Assembly (NCBI GenBank): GCA_947504025.1
Contig: CANNFX010000001.1
Span: 1,091,501 to 1,155,500, forward strand
Direction: 5' to 3'
Source of the DNA: an uncultured Sphingomonadaceae bacterium
GTDB lineage: Bacteria > Pseudomonadota > Alphaproteobacteria > Sphingomonadales > Sphingomonadaceae
DNA length: 64,000 bases
The stretch's first letter is position 1. The number at the start of each line of letters is the position of its first letter. Positions 11,217-21,160 of the stretch are shown piece after piece. Both the position numbers and the translations under genes were made by a program. The notes below the pieces were generated by a model, which saw only the letters and a list, made by a program, of their open reading frames with translations, had not been told where the DNA came from and did no database searches.

Positions 11217-11897
11217 TCAATTGCGCTTGAAATTTGTCCGATAGACGACCGGATAAAGCCGCTTGAGCGCCGCAACTTTGGGCTTATCCCACCTGCGGAT
11301 GTAACCATGGTTCGGGTTTTTCGCGGCAAAGTCCTGGTGATAAGCCTCGGCTTTATAGAACTTCTTGTAGCTCTCTATCTTGGTCACAATCGGACGCTTC
11401 CATTTACCCGAGGCTTTCATTTGCCGCAGATACGCTGCTGCAACTATGCGCTGTTCAGAGCTCAAAGGAACCAACGCCGCGCGATATTGCGAGCCCACGT
11501 CGGGGCCCTGGCGGTTCTTCAACGTCGGATCAGCAACAACAGAAAAGAATATCCGAAGCAACTGGTCATAGCGGATGACGGCGGGATCATACGTGACTTT
11601 CACAGCTTCGGCATGGCCGGTGACGCCGGTATTCGTCTGCGAATAGGTCGCAGTCGCAGCGTTACCGCCATGATAGCCAGATATAACGCTCGATACGCCC
11701 TTGGTGTGACTGAAAACAGCTTCGACACCCCAGAAACATCCGCCTGCAAAGACAGCAGTTTTGAGCCCTTTACTTTCCTTGGCGGGCCGTTCGGCAACAG
11801 GTGCGCGAACCACATTTTCTGCCGCAGCAGCAGTGCTTTGCTGACAGGCTGACAGAGCAAGTGCCCCGGCAATGAGCGGTAGAAATACTCGTTTCAT
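11217..11897 (-). CDS. msrA: Peptide-methionine (S)-S-oxide reductase, lipoprotein
   Basis: 226 residues. A lipoprotein signal ends LALSAC. The MsrA domain starts with FAGGCFWGVEAVF, where Cys is the catalytic nucleophile, and continues with GVSSVISGYHGG, GHAEAVKVTYDP and the C-terminal NHGYIRRWDKPK. It repairs oxidised methionine in envelope proteins, being tethered to the membrane. The ATG at 11897 is chosen because the extra upstream residues precede a proper signal peptide. Confidence 0.93.
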   Translation of the reverse strand: MKRVFLPLIAGALALSACQQSTAAAAENVVRAPVAERPAKESKGLKTAVFAGGCFWGVEAVFSHTKGVSSVISGYHGGNAATATYSQTNTGVTGHAEAVKVTYDPAVIRYDQLLRIFFSVVADPTLKNRQGPDVGSQYRAALVPLSSEQRIVAAAYLRQMKASGKWKRPIVTKIESYKKFYKAEAYHQDFAAKNPNHGYIRRWDKPKVAALKRLYPVVYRTNFKRN

Positions 11898-11907
11898 ATG
11901 ATCTGCC

Positions 11908-12045
11908 TTAGCTGAAGATCGAAGCGATGGCAGCAGCGGCGCTGTCTGCCAGCATGTCCGGGCCAATCTGTACAACTATGGCGATCGCACCGATGGCAAA
12001 GCCAATGGCGAAGTTGCGATAGAGGTCAGATGTGAAAAGGCCCAT
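11908..12045 (-). CDS. 45-aa single-pass membrane protein
   Basis: A small ORF starting MGLFTSDLYRNFAIGF with one hydrophobic helix (about residues 11-29) and an Ala-rich end. GAGAAAG precedes the ATG by about 4 nt. It lies 10 nt upstream of msrA in the same direction, so they may be co-transcribed. Conserved small proteins of this form occur in Sphingomonadales genomes, usually unnamed. The function is unknown. Confidence 0.55.
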   Translation of the reverse strand: MGLFTSDLYRNFAIGFAIGAIAIVVQIGPDMLADSAAAAIASIFS

Positions 12046-12185
12046 GTTACTTTCTCTCAAATCTAGCTTGCCATCGCTACTACCCCACTGCCACTTGCAA
12101 TTAGGTGAATAACGCGGCTTCCAACTGTTCATTCGGGGCATTTGGTGAAAAGGTTACAGGGCCAAGAGCCTACTGGGGGAGTTAC

Positions 12186-13766
12186 GTGGCAAATCCGGAA
12201 TTGGATGCAGCGATTATCGGCGGCGGCCACAATGGCCTGACTTGCGCGTTCTACCTCGCGCGTGCCGGTTTAAAAGTTAAGGTGTTCGAGGCTCGCCATG
12301 TCGTCGGCGGGGCCGCCGTGACCGAAGAGTTTGCGCCGGGCTTCCGCAATTCGACAGCCAGCTACACCGTCAGCCTTCTACAACCCAAGATCATCGCCGA
12401 CATGAACCTCGCGGGGCGCGGATATCGCGTGATCGAGCGGCCTTTTTCAAACTTCCTGCCGCTTGGGGGTGACCATCTGCTGGTCGGCGGCGGTGACGCT
12501 GCAACACAAGCCGAATTCGCGCGCTTCTCCAAGAAAGACGCAGCAATTCTGCCAGAATGGTACGCCATGCTGGAGCGGGTCGCAGGCGTATTGCGAGACC
12601 TGGCATTGCGTATTCCGCCAGCACCCGATGGCGGCCTACCAGCGCTGGTAGATGCCGCCATGCAAGCACGCGGAATGGCCAAACTTCCGCTATCGGCCAA
12701 GCGTGAGGTGCTGACTTTGTTCACCCGCTCTGCCCGCGAATTGCTGGACGACTGGTTCGAAAGCGAGCCGGTCAAGGCAGCCTTCGGTTTCGATGCAACA
12801 GTCGGTCACTTCGCCTCTCCCGACGAGCCGGGCAGCGCTTATGTCCTGCTCCACCATGTGTTCGGCGAAGTGAATGGCAAACCCGGAGCGTGGGGCCATG
12901 TGATCGGCGGAATGGGCCGGATTACGGAGTTGATGGCCGAAGCAGCGCGTGAAGCTGGCGCGGAAATTGTCACCGACGCGCCGGTTGAGCGTGTCGTGGT
13001 CGAGGGCCGCAAGGCTATCGGCCTGAAACTCGCGAGCGGCGAAGAAGTGCGAACCAAGCGTGTGATCTCTAACATGGGTCCAAAGCCCTTGTTCGATCGC
13101 CTCGTCCCGCGTGATGCCATGCCAGTGGATTTCAGCCGCGCCATGGACGGATTCCGCGCCGGATCAGGATCTTTGCGAATGAATATCGCGCTGTCCGGCC
13201 TGCCGCAATTCCGCGACCGGCCGGCAACCGACGATCATCTGAAAGCGGGTATCATTATCGCGCCCGATCTCGATTACATGGATCGCGCATTCCATCAGGC
13301 GAAGGGTAATGGCTTCAGCACCAACCCGATTGTCGAAATGCTAATACCAAGTCTGGTCGATGACAGCCTCGCCCCGAAGGGCCAGCACGTCGCCAGCCTG
13401 TTTTGCCAGCATGTCGATCCCGATCTACCCGAGGAGCGGGAGGCAGAAGCGGTCGACGCAGTCTTCGACACGATCGAGTATCACGCCCCCGGTTTCCGCG
13501 AACTGATAATGCACAAGCAAGTCCACACACCCCGCGAGTTGGAAGCAAAGTTCGGCCTTTATCGCGGAGACATTTTTCACGGCCGGATGAGCATCGACCA
13601 GCTCTGGGCGGCGCGCCCGGTCATGGGTGCAGGAAGCTACCGGACACCGCTCGAAGGCCTATGGCTATGCGGCGCAGGCAGCCACCCCGGTGGCGGCGTT
13701 ACGGGCGCACCAGGGCACAATTGCGCTACTGCCATCCTGAAACAGAGAAAGTGGTGGCGATCCTGA
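12186..13766 (+). CDS. FAD-dependent oxidoreductase (phytoene desaturase-like)
   Basis: 526 residues. The N-terminal Rossmann motif AAIIGGGHNGLTCAFYLARAG and VVGGAAVTEE bind FAD, and GAGSHPGGGVTGAPGHNCA at the C-terminus is the matching flavin-closing signature. The layout matches the NAD(P)/FAD oxidoreductase group that includes PYROXD2 and carotenoid desaturases. It is not next to carotenoid genes, so the substrate is open. The GTG at 12186 follows GGGGGAG with proper spacing and is preferred to the upstream ATG at 12105. Confidence 0.87.
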   Translation: MANPELDAAIIGGGHNGLTCAFYLARAGLKVKVFEARHVVGGAAVTEEFAPGFRNSTASYTVSLLQPKIIADMNLAGRGYRVIERPFSNFLPLGGDHLLVGGGDAATQAEFARFSKKDAAILPEWYAMLERVAGVLRDLALRIPPAPDGGLPALVDAAMQARGMAKLPLSAKREVLTLFTRSARELLDDWFESEPVKAAFGFDATVGHFASPDEPGSAYVLLHHVFGEVNGKPGAWGHVIGGMGRITELMAEAAREAGAEIVTDAPVERVVVEGRKAIGLKLASGEEVRTKRVISNMGPKPLFDRLVPRDAMPVDFSRAMDGFRAGSGSLRMNIALSGLPQFRDRPATDDHLKAGIIIAPDLDYMDRAFHQAKGNGFSTNPIVEMLIPSLVDDSLAPKGQHVASLFCQHVDPDLPEEREAEAVDAVFDTIEYHAPGFRELIMHKQVHTPRELEAKFGLYRGDIFHGRMSIDQLWAARPVMGAGSYRTPLEGLWLCGAGSHPGGGVTGAPGHNCATAILKQRKWWRS

Positions 13767-13816
13767 CACAATCTTGGTCACGGCAGTCAAAGGCTGACTA
13801 GCCGCCGACCCTCGGA

Positions 13817-13838
13817 GGCGTTGGCAAAGCCAACTCGC
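13817..13838. terminator. Hairpin between convergent genes
   Basis: GTTGGC (13820-13825) and GCCAAC (13829-13834) are paired around an AAA loop, and flanking GGC/GCC extend the stem with a bulge. It lies in the short gap between the convergent oxidoreductase and purH genes, where a bidirectional terminator would be useful. There is no T-run. Confidence 0.35.
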
Positions 13839-13850
13839 CGCGAGAGAAAA

Positions 13851-15440
13851 TTAATGTCTAAAGTGACGCATTCCAGTGAAGACCATCGCGAGGCCCTTTT
13901 CATCAGCTGCGGCGGTTACTTCGTCATCGCGGATCGAACCGCCAGGCTGGATAACTGCCGTTGCGCCAGCTTCTGCTGCTGATAGCAAGCCATCAGCAAA
14001 TGGGAAGAACGCGTCTGAAGCGACAGCGCTTCCGACCGTTTTCACCTCGGCCCATTCATAGGTATCCGCAGCTTCCGAAGCCTTGATCGCCGCAATCCGT
14101 GCGCTGTCGCGGCGGTTCATCTGGCCTGCTCCGATGCCAGCGGTTGCACCATCTTTGGCATAGACAATCGCGTTTGATTTCACGTGACGCGCGACGGTCC
14201 AAGCAAACAGGCAGTCCTTCAATTCCTGCTCGGTTGGCTCACGCTTTGTGACGATCTTGAGGTCCTCCAGCGATACTGCCCCGTTGTCCCGGCTTTGAAC
14301 CAGCAAGCCGCCGGTGATCGGTTTTACCTGCAAACCCCCACGCCGTGCATTGGGGAATTCACCGGTGAGCAACAGCCGCAAGTTCTTCTTCTTCGCAAAA
14401 GCCGCACGCGCTGCATCGTCGACGGCTGGCGCAATCACGACTTCGGTGAATATCTTGCAGATCGCCTCAGCGGTTGGGCCATCAAGTGGCACATTCACCG
14501 CCACGATCCCGCCAAATGCCGAAACACTGTCACAAGCCAGCGCGTCTTCCCACGCCTGAAGCAGGGTCGGGGCCTGCGCCACGCCGCACGGGTTGGCATG
14601 CTTCACAATGACGACCGCAGGGTCACCGCCCGCAAATTCTGCGCACAGTTCAAACGCTGCATCGGCGTCGTTATAATTATTGTAGCTGAGTTCCTTGCCC
14701 TGCAACTGTTCAGCCTGCGCGATGCCGTGAATATGCGGGCCAACTGGCGTGTAGAGCGCAGCCTTCTGATGCGGGTTTTCGCCGTAGCGCAGTTCAACAG
14801 GCGCATTGCCATTCACCGCCAGCATATCGGGGAACATTTTGCCCTGATCGGCAAAGGCGAACCATTGGCTGATCATGGAATCGTAAGCTGCGGTCGCGGC
14901 AAAAGCCTTTGCCGCCATAGCCTTGCGGAAATCCATCGAGGTCGCACCCGATTTGGCTTCAAGTTCACCAGTCAACGTGGCGTAATCGGTAGGGTCAGTC
15001 ACGATGGTGACAAAGGCATGGTTCTTGGCTGCCGAACGCACCATCGAAGGGCCGCCAATATCAATGTTTTCGATTATCTCGTCGCGCTCTGCACCCTTCG
15101 CCACCGTGGCTTCAAAAGGATAGAGATTGACCACAACAAGGTCGATTGCGCCGATAGCATGCGCTTCCATCGCGGCGGCATGTTCGGGGTTATCGCGAAC
15201 AGCCAGAAGCCCGCCGTGAACCATTGGATGGAGCGTCTTGACGCGGCCATCCATCATTTCTGGAAAGCCCGTCAGATCGGAAACATCACGCACTTCGAGA
15301 CCTGCATCACGTAGTGCCTTGGCCGTCCCGCCGGTCGAAACCAGTTCGACGCCGTTCGCTGCCAAAACTTCTCCAAGCTCAACCAAGCCCGATTTATCGG
15401 ACACCGAAAGCAGCGCCCGTTTGATTTTCACATCACTCAC
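13851..15440 (-). CDS. purH: Bifunctional AICAR transformylase / IMP cyclohydrolase
   Basis: 529 residues. It carries out the last two steps of purine synthesis: formyl transfer to AICAR and ring closure to IMP. The N-terminal MGS-like cyclohydrolase domain starts [17 protein letters not shown] and has [13 protein letters not shown] and [16 protein letters not shown]. The transformylase domain contains the Lys-His pair in [12 protein letters not shown] and ends with [28 protein letters not shown] at 15440, with AAAGGA nine nt upstream, gives the usual [11 protein letters not shown] start. An ATG nine nt further up is too close to that site. Confidence 0.95.
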   Translation of the reverse strand: MSDVKIKRALLSVSDKSGLVELGEVLAANGVELVSTGGTAKALRDAGLEVRDVSDLTGFPEMMDGRVKTLHPMVHGGLLAVRDNPEHAAAMEAHAIGAIDLVVVNLYPFEATVAKGAERDEIIENIDIGGPSMVRSAAKNHAFVTIVTDPTDYATLTGELEAKSGATSMDFRKAMAAKAFAATAAYDSMISQWFAFADQGKMFPDMLAVNGNAPVELRYGENPHQKAALYTPVGPHIHGIAQAEQLQGKELSYNNYNDADAAFELCAEFAGGDPAVVIVKHANPCGVAQAPTLLQAWEDALACDSVSAFGGIVAVNVPLDGPTAEAICKIFTEVVIAPAVDDAARAAFAKKKNLRLLLTGEFPNARRGGLQVKPITGGLLVQSRDNGAVSLEDLKIVTKREPTEQELKDCLFAWTVARHVKSNAIVYAKDGATAGIGAGQMNRRDSARIAAIKASEAADTYEWAEVKTVGSAVASDAFFPFADGLLSAAEAGATAVIQPGGSIRDDEVTAAADEKGLAMVFTGMRHFRH

Positions 15441-15479
15441 AATTTGCATTCCTTTTGAGGGCTAACAGTCTTTTGAACC

Positions 15480-17384
15480 TCAGCCCATTTTCTTGAGCAG
15501 CCAGGTGAAACTCGCCCCGCCGCGTGAAACCATGCCTTGCAGAACCAATTGCTGGATAGGTTGCGGGCGGCCTTCGCCGTCGATCCAAAGACTTTCCTCG
15601 ATAGCGAGTTTACCAGCCTCGTCCCCGCTAATCCGCATCTGCCAATAGCTACCATCGGGCAGCGCCAAGCCTGCACCGCGCTTGTCATCCGACAGGCCTA
15701 GTTCAATACCCGGGCCAATGTGGAAACGTATCGCATAGCCTACCTTGCCGCGCTTCGGCTTGCGGCCCGAAGGCACGAGCAGGTCCTCGCCGCGCAATTC
15801 AGTGCCTTCGTCGCGCAGGATTACAATTCGGCGATGCATCAGGGCATAGCGCGCAGCGTAGCCATCATGACTTGCCTCGATCCTGGTCGCACTGCCGCCC
15901 TTGCCAGTGGAGCTGTCCAGCATCAGTGTACGGCGATCAACTTCGACCTCACCAACACCGCTGCCCAGCTTGCCCCGGATCAATACAGCCGTGGAATTTG
16001 CATCGTCGAGGACTAGCGTCGAATGCGCTGCGCTTGCGCGCAGCCCGCGTTCGATGCGCACCGGCGTTTGTCCACCAGCCACTCCCGCACCGCCGCAATT
16101 GACAATAATCCGCTGTCCGTCGTGGGAAAACTCCAGGCCAAGCGTCGATGCACATCCGGACCGCGTATGGCGAGCAAGGGGTGGCGGGGCGGCATCGAAT
16201 TGCAGCAGTCCCTTGCCCGCATTGACCCGCTGATAGCCCCACTGGCGCACATCGCGCAGTGGGCGGGTGCGAACCCCGCTAGCCTCGATAAGCGCCGCAA
16301 TGCGCTCGGCCGGAACAGCATTGGAACCCTGCCAACTGCCCAGCGCCCCATCCGAATGGACGACTGCGAGAAGCGGCGGAACCAACAGGTTCAGCATAGC
16401 TTCAATTGCATCAGGTGCATCCCGGCGTGTCGCACGATAACAAGCCGAAAGCTCGGTCAGCAGCCGGATCGCTTCCATCTGATCGAGCGGGGAGCGGGAC
16501 AATACGCCGCCGTCTTCACCTACCAACTCGCCCAATGCGCGCATGAGGCCAGCTTCGCCAAACAAACGGCGGGGTTTGCCGCCAGGCAGCAACAGCCCCG
16601 CAGCAGTGATCGCGGTCCACCCAGCAACTTCTGCCAAACGGTCGTCGGCCTTGGCTACGTTGCGGTCAAGCCAGCGCGCAGTCTGTGCAGCAGCAGCCAG
16701 TGTGCGACCTCGCAGATGCTTGTCCTGTCCGCCCAGCAGCAACGGCGCATAGACCAGCCAATTGAGCAAACGGTGACCGGCAGTGCGCACTGTCCAAGCA
16801 GCGCCCTTCGCAGGTTTTGGATTGGCATCAAGCCATGCCGACAGCACGCGTTCGGCTGTGCCTGCGCATTGTTCTCGCGGGCCGCAAGCAGCCAGGTCAC
16901 GCAACCAGGTAAAGCCGTGGACCGCCAGTTCAAAAGGCGGAGTCAGAAGCGCCTTGGAACTCCAGTCCATCTGCGCAATCGGCGCCTTTACGCCGTGAAG
17001 CAGGAAATGTCCGGCGCGCAGAGCGACACCTGCCGCACGGTCACCAACGAGTTGGCTTTCGACCGTCGCCAAAAGGCGAGGTTTGCCCGGTTTCCTCAAC
17101 GGGGCAGCGAGCGTCGAGCCAGGTACTCCCAACCGGTATGCAAGCCGTATCAACTTCTCGCCAGCACCCAATTTAGGAGGCTGGAAATCGGTCAAAGCTA
17201 ATGCGCGGCCTGGCTCAATCAGCTCGCCCTGTTCGGAGACGTTGGGATCAATCGCGCTGGTTACGAGCGGGTCAGTATCATTATCATCAAGCGGGATGGC
17301 CATATTTTCAAAATTCTCGGCACCATGGGCGGCACCGGGGCCGGAAGCGACCAGCCGATCGGAGGTCGCCGCTTCGGCCATCAT
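15480..17384 (-). CDS. Heparinase II/III-like protein
   Basis: 634 residues with no signal peptide. The N-terminal all-alpha part includes [14 protein letters not shown] and RWLDRNVA. The C-terminal beta-rich part includes [41 protein letters not shown] and [14 protein letters not shown], typical of the heparinase II/III C-terminal sandwich. Members cleave uronic-acid polysaccharides, but this sphingomonad branch sits between rpe and purH and has no known substrate. It overlaps rpe by 4 bp. A cell-wall or capsule role is only a guess. Confidence 0.8.
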   Translation of the reverse strand: MMAEAATSDRLVASGPGAAHGAENFENMAIPLDDNDTDPLVTSAIDPNVSEQGELIEPGRALALTDFQPPKLGAGEKLIRLAYRLGVPGSTLAAPLRKPGKPRLLATVESQLVGDRAAGVALRAGHFLLHGVKAPIAQMDWSSKALLTPPFELAVHGFTWLRDLAACGPREQCAGTAERVLSAWLDANPKPAKGAAWTVRTAGHRLLNWLVYAPLLLGGQDKHLRGRTLAAAAQTARWLDRNVAKADDRLAEVAGWTAITAAGLLLPGGKPRRLFGEAGLMRALGELVGEDGGVLSRSPLDQMEAIRLLTELSACYRATRRDAPDAIEAMLNLLVPPLLAVVHSDGALGSWQGSNAVPAERIAALIEASGVRTRPLRDVRQWGYQRVNAGKGLLQFDAAPPPLARHTRSGCASTLGLEFSHDGQRIIVNCGGAGVAGGQTPVRIERGLRASAAHSTLVLDDANSTAVLIRGKLGSGVGEVEVDRRTLMLDSSTGKGGSATRIEASHDGYAARYALMHRRIVILRDEGTELRGEDLLVPSGRKPKRGKVGYAIRFHIGPGIELGLSDDKRGAGLALPDGSYWQMRISGDEAGKLAIEESLWIDGEGRPQPIQQLVLQGMVSRGGASFTWLLKKMG

Positions 17385-18043
17385 CCATGACCCTTAAGAG
17401 CCGCGATGTTGGCGGCATATTGATCTGGACCACCTTTGAACGTGGCTGATCCGGCAACCAACACGTCAGCGCCCGCAGCTACGCATTGCCGTGCCGTTTC
17501 AGGATTGACCCCGCCGTCGACCTCCAGCCGAATGTCGCGTCCGGTAGCATCGATCATCTTCCGGATCACTTCGATCTTACGTAGCTGGCTAGAGATGAAG
17601 CTCTGTCCGCCGAAACCGGGATTTACACTCATCACCAAAACCAGATCAATGTCATCAATCAGGTAATCAAGCTCATCGACCGCTGTGCCTGGATTCAGTG
17701 AAACACCTGCCAGTTTACCTAGCCCTTTGATCGCCTGAATCGTGCGATGTGTATGCGCACCTGCTTCTGGATGGACCGTGATAATATCCGCACCGGCATT
17801 CGCGAATGCTTCGAGATAGGCATCAACCGGCGATATCATCAGATGAACGTCGAAGGTTTTTTCCGTATGCGGACGCAAAGCCTTCACGACATCGGGACCG
17901 ATTGTAATGTTAGGGACATAATGCCCGTCCATTACGTCAACATGGATCCAATCGGCGCCAGCCTCGTCAATTGCGCGCACTTCTTCGCCCAACCGGGCAA
18001 AGTCGGCAGAAAGAATCGAGGGGGAAATCAGCGGTACAGTCAT
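17381..18043 (-). CDS. rpe: Ribulose-phosphate 3-epimerase
   Basis: 220 residues, full length. It interconverts ribulose-5-phosphate and xylulose-5-phosphate. The TIM-barrel signatures are present: [37 protein letters not shown] (metal ligands), [11 protein letters not shown] and [12 protein letters not shown]. It is the first gene of a probable rpe / heparinase-like unit. Confidence 0.95.
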   Translation of the reverse strand: MTVPLISPSILSADFARLGEEVRAIDEAGADWIHVDVMDGHYVPNITIGPDVVKALRPHTEKTFDVHLMISPVDAYLEAFANAGADIITVHPEAGAHTHRTIQAIKGLGKLAGVSLNPGTAVDELDYLIDDIDLVLVMSVNPGFGGQSFISSQLRKIEVIRKMIDATGRDIRLEVDGGVNPETARQCVAAGADVLVAGSATFKGGPDQYAANIAALKGHG

Positions 18044-18224
18044 GTCAGGCGCCCAAGCTCCTTGAAAGAACCGCGACTACAGCCGGCCCGGCACAGTCAC
18101 AAGTTGCCGCACGCCCCTTTTCCACCCCCTTTTCGAAACTGTCCAAGTTGACGAACAACTATTCCTTGCATCGATCTAATCAATGCCCCTTGCTTTCACC
18201 AATGGGGGCTACGACAACCAACCT

Positions 18225-18491
18225 ATGGCAAGGATTACCAAACAGCAGACAAACCTGATCGAGACACAGGTCGATGATGAACTCGTAGTCGTCAGCTTGG
18301 CGAACGGAGAATTTTACTCGCTTAAAGACACGGGCCTCGCCATTTGGGAGGCGATTGACGGGCAACGCGACGAAGCTTCTCTGGTCAACTTATTACAAGA
18401 TAAATTCGACGCCCCTCAGGAGCAGATTGCCAAAGATGTTCGGGCATTCCTTGCCGATCTTGCACAAAACGGTTTCGTAGAGCGCCAATGA
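18225..18491 (+). CDS. Lasso-type B1: PqqD-like leader-binding protein
   Basis: 88 residues from the ATG at 18225, the normal size for a stand-alone RiPP recognition element. The motif GEFYSLKDTGLAIWEAIDG and the helical tail DVRAFLADLAQNGFVE match PqqD-family proteins that hold the precursor leader. It overlaps the next gene by ATGA, so the two are translationally coupled. An in-frame ATG at 18183 would add 14 residues without family similarity. It opens a B1-B2-A-C-D lasso-type cluster. Confidence 0.88.
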   Translation: MARITKQQTNLIETQVDDELVVVSLANGEFYSLKDTGLAIWEAIDGQRDEASLVNLLQDKFDAPQEQIAKDVRAFLADLAQNGFVERQ

Positions 18492-18919
18492 CGATGTGGA
18501 GCCACCGGCTGCGCGTGCTGGAGGCCGGGGCATTGATGGTGCTTGCCCGCGTGCTGATCCGCTTCGCTCCGTTCGGCCGCTGGCGGAATTGGCTGGGAAG
18601 CGCAGTTCAGGATGCTTCACCGCCCGCTGCGGCAGGACGGCCATTGCCCCATACGATCGCGCCGACAATCAATGCGGTCGGCCGAGCATCACGCCGCCTA
18701 CCGCGAGCACGGTGCCTGCCCCAGGCGATTGCCGTACACAAAATGGCACAGAGAAGAGGCGTTCAGACGCAATTGGTAATCGGTGCATTGCCCGGCCAGC
18801 AACGAGGAACACTTGATGATTTGCATGCGTGGGTCGAATTGGACGGGCAGATAATTTGGGGCGATTCAGGAGGCATACACACGCCGCTATTCAAATTGAT
18901 TTCGAATAAAGCCAAATGA
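18488..18919 (+). CDS. Lasso-type B2: transglutaminase-like leader peptidase
   Basis: 143 residues of the lasso peptide biosynthesis B2 family. The Cys protease core is visible: Cys76 in RCLPQAIA, His113 in DDLHAWVEL and Asp119 just after. These enzymes cut the leader from the core peptide in complex with B1. The N-terminal ~50 residues include a hydrophobic stretch (LEAGALMVLARVLIRF) common in this family. It is coupled to B1 by a 4-bp overlap, then followed by the precursor gene after 145 nt. Confidence 0.88.
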   Translation: MTMWSHRLRVLEAGALMVLARVLIRFAPFGRWRNWLGSAVQDASPPAAAGRPLPHTIAPTINAVGRASRRLPRARCLPQAIAVHKMAQRRGVQTQLVIGALPGQQRGTLDDLHAWVELDGQIIWGDSGGIHTPLFKLISNKAK

Positions 18920-18964
18920 ATGCACGGCTATTCGCCGTGTTGTTCGCAATGCACTAGAATCATG

Positions 18965-18995
18965 TTGCACTTGCGAAATACCGAGGTTTTATATA
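18965..18995 (+). promoter_or_regulatory. Probable promoter of the precursor gene
   Basis: TTGCAC (18965-18970) and TATATA (18990-18995) are 19 nt apart; TTATAT one base earlier gives 18. They lie about 70 nt before the precursor start, in the only long gap of the cluster. A separate promoter would let the precursor be made in excess over the enzymes. Confidence 0.4.
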
Positions 18996-19064
18996 AGAAT
19001 CATCACCGAAGACTGCATCTTCGCAAGGTCGCGAATGGGCAGACCGATATTTCCGGAGCAAGCC

Positions 19065-19196
19065 ATGTCCGATACCCGTACCGACACGCCAGTCACAAAC
19101 GAATGGACCAAACCAGAGCTCAAGAAACTGGGCAAAATGGCCGACGTTGCGGGGCCAAGCGGCTCTGGCCCTCAAGGCACTCCGCTGCGCTCCTGA
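19065..19196 (+). CDS. Lasso-like RiPP precursor peptide
   Basis: A 43-aa ORF with GGAG six nt before its ATG, placed between the B2 and cyclase genes where a lasso precursor belongs. Residues 14-23 (WTKPELKKLG) reproduce the lasso leader pattern Y/WxxPxLxxxG. The tail from about residue 30, GPSGSGPQGTPLRS, is Gly/Pro-rich. Two standard features are missing: Thr at the position before the cleavage residue, and any Asp or Glu in the tail to accept the N-terminal amine. The product may therefore not be a classical lasso. Identity as a precursor rests on context and leader pattern. Confidence 0.75.
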   Translation: MSDTRTDTPVTNEWTKPELKKLGKMADVAGPSGSGPQGTPLRS

Positions 19197-19205
19197 CCTT
19201 TGATC

Positions 19206-19229
19206 CCGGGCGCGCTGCGCCGCGTCCGG
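19206..19229 (+). promoter_or_regulatory. Hairpin between precursor and cyclase genes
   Basis: CCGGGCGCG (19206-19214) pairs with CGCGTCCGG (19221-19229) over nine base pairs with one G-U, and a 6-nt loop. It begins 10 nt after the precursor stop and no T-run follows. Such hairpins often act as attenuators or 3' stabilisers that favour precursor over enzyme mRNA. Confidence 0.5.
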
Positions 19230-19242
19230 TCAGAGTCATCAA

Positions 19243-21147
19243 TTGCTAGCATTCTATCGCACTACCGGGGTCAAAGACTCGTCGGTGGGCGATGTTATTG
19301 CGCGCAGCCTCGGATTATTCGGAGATCGTCCAGCTGATTGGAAGCTGGCGGGTGATGCAATCTATGCAAGGCACTCCCGTGAGAGAGCTGCCAGATCCAG
19401 TAGTCGCTGGTCGCCTCACCGTTCCAAAACCGGTCTCACCGTTCTGTTCAACGGCTTCATCGACAATATGGCAGAACTTTGTGCTGATCTGCACGATTGC
19501 CCTACAGACCCAGCCGCTATCTATGCGGCAGCGTTTGAACGTTGGGGAGAAAACGCTGATATCCAGATCGTCGGTGATTATTGCGCGCTGATCGCAATGC
19601 CTGACGGGGATATCAGACTATCACGCAGCCCGTGGCGCGCACCCCCGCTTCATTTCGTGCAATCAGGCGGAACTATCTGCGCAGCATCCGTGCCGCGCAT
19701 TTTTCATGCATGTGGCTTGGCGACAAAGCTCGATCCAGCGAAATTTGCTGCCAACCAATTCGCCGTTCCTGGCGATACAGAGGGTTGGTATCAAGGATCG
19801 AACCAAGTCGGCCTGGGCCAGAGTGTTCTTATCCAGCAAGACAGGTGGTCAGCGCATCAATATTATGACCATCTGGCTTCACGAAAAACGCCGGGAGCAT
19901 CACGGGAGGAATACGTCGCGGAAGCAGACAGATTACTTTCCGACGGCTGTCGCAAAATGTCCGAAGGATTCACCAGCCCGGGAATTTTCCTGTCGGGCGG
20001 ACTCGATTCCCCAAATGTCGCGGCCCGACTGATCGGCGAACTTTCTGATGGCAAGACCCTCGCCAGTTTCACATTTCGTCCGCACCGGGATCATCGCCCG
20101 AAGCAAGACAAGCATAGCTACACCGACGACTGGCCCGCGGTGCAGCAATTTGCAGCAATGCACCCTCAGCTGCGGCCCCATACTTTGGATGGAGTCGCCG
20201 GCTTTGATACGAAGCTGCAAGAGATGTTTCTCGCCACAGGGCTTGCTCCCATCGGCCTGCCCAACATGCTGCAATATCATCCGCTCTATGCCGAGGCGAA
20301 GAAACAAAGATGCGACGTTGTGTTCGATGCCGAGTTTGGAAACGCGACTTTCAGCAATGCCGGTTCATGGGGCTTCACCGAATACTTCCTGCGCGGAAAA
20401 TGGAAGCAACTGGTCCGCGCGATCACAAACGACCCGGCGCGGGAAGGCAGTGCCATCTGGACCTTTCTCACGCGCAGTGTCGGACCGCTCCTTCCCGGCC
20501 CAATCTGGCGGGGGTTGGCGCGCCTTATAGGCCGCGAAGCAAAGGCTCCAATCGAGCTCATCAGTCCGCTGACAAACAACGCGATTAAGCGATACGGCTT
20601 GCGGAACCGAGTAGCGCCGGATTTGCTGTCGGGCCGCCCGCATTACGCGAACCGCAAAGCGATGCTGCATGCACTGTTCGAACGCGGTGAAATGCATGCA
20701 GGTGATATTACCCAAGGCTTCGAACAGCTTTACGGCATCGTCCAGCGCGACCCGACAAGCTATCGGCCATTCGTCGAATTCTGCCTCGGCCTACCAACCG
20801 ATATGTTTCTGCATAACGGGCAGAACCGCTGGCTGGCTCGTGCAATGGGCCGTGGCCTGATGCCAGAGGCACAACGACTTGATACGCGAACCGGGCTGCA
20901 TTCACCCGACTGGCACGAACGGCTGACACCGCAACTGCCACAGCTTCGTGCAGAGCTTCTCGCTGCCGCAGATGATCCGGACGTAGCCGGCATACTCGAC
21001 ATCCCGCGCATGGTCGCACTGATCGACAATTGGCCCGATAAGCAAGCGTCAGGTCATGAAGATGCCCTGAAGTTCGGCATGGCTATCCCGCGAGCGATTA
21101 TGATGGTGCGTTACGCAAGGTTTGTCTCTGGCCGCAACGCGGCCTAG
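19243..21147 (+). CDS. Lasso-type C: asparagine synthetase-like cyclase
   Basis: 634 residues. An N-terminal glutaminase-like domain (about 1-215) has no Cys2, so it cannot release ammonia, as in lasso cyclases. The synthetase domain holds the pyrophosphate loop FLSGGLDS at 249-256, which adenylates a side-chain carboxylate. In known clusters this enzyme joins the core N-terminus to Asp or Glu. No such residue exists in the precursor found here. A TTG start at 19243 is implied, since no upstream ATG fits. It overlaps the reading region of the transporter start only slightly. Confidence 0.85.
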   Translation: MLAFYRTTGVKDSSVGDVIARSLGLFGDRPADWKLAGDAIYARHSRERAARSSSRWSPHRSKTGLTVLFNGFIDNMAELCADLHDCPTDPAAIYAAAFERWGENADIQIVGDYCALIAMPDGDIRLSRSPWRAPPLHFVQSGGTICAASVPRIFHACGLATKLDPAKFAANQFAVPGDTEGWYQGSNQVGLGQSVLIQQDRWSAHQYYDHLASRKTPGASREEYVAEADRLLSDGCRKMSEGFTSPGIFLSGGLDSPNVAARLIGELSDGKTLASFTFRPHRDHRPKQDKHSYTDDWPAVQQFAAMHPQLRPHTLDGVAGFDTKLQEMFLATGLAPIGLPNMLQYHPLYAEAKKQRCDVVFDAEFGNATFSNAGSWGFTEYFLRGKWKQLVRAITNDPAREGSAIWTFLTRSVGPLLPGPIWRGLARLIGREAKAPIELISPLTNNAIKRYGLRNRVAPDLLSGRPHYANRKAMLHALFERGEMHAGDITQGFEQLYGIVQRDPTSYRPFVEFCLGLPTDMFLHNGQNRWLARAMGRGLMPEAQRLDTRTGLHSPDWHERLTPQLPQLRAELLAAADDPDVAGILDIPRMVALIDNWPDKQASGHEDALKFGMAIPRAIMMVRYARFVSGRNAA

Positions 21148-21160
21148 GCTCCTACCCGCA

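Noticed and set aside
14184..15314. 376-codon plus-strand ORF opposite purH
   Set aside because: It is the complement of the conserved purH coding region, with no domain and no ribosome site; GC-rich third positions often open such shadow frames.
16023..17201. 392-codon plus-strand ORF opposite the heparinase-like gene
   Set aside because: No similarity to any family, and the opposite strand has a recognisable protein with operon overlap.
18920..19249. 109-codon plus-strand ORF across the precursor gene
   Set aside because: It lies in a different frame from the 43-aa precursor, which has the ribosome site and leader motif; its sequence is compositionally odd.
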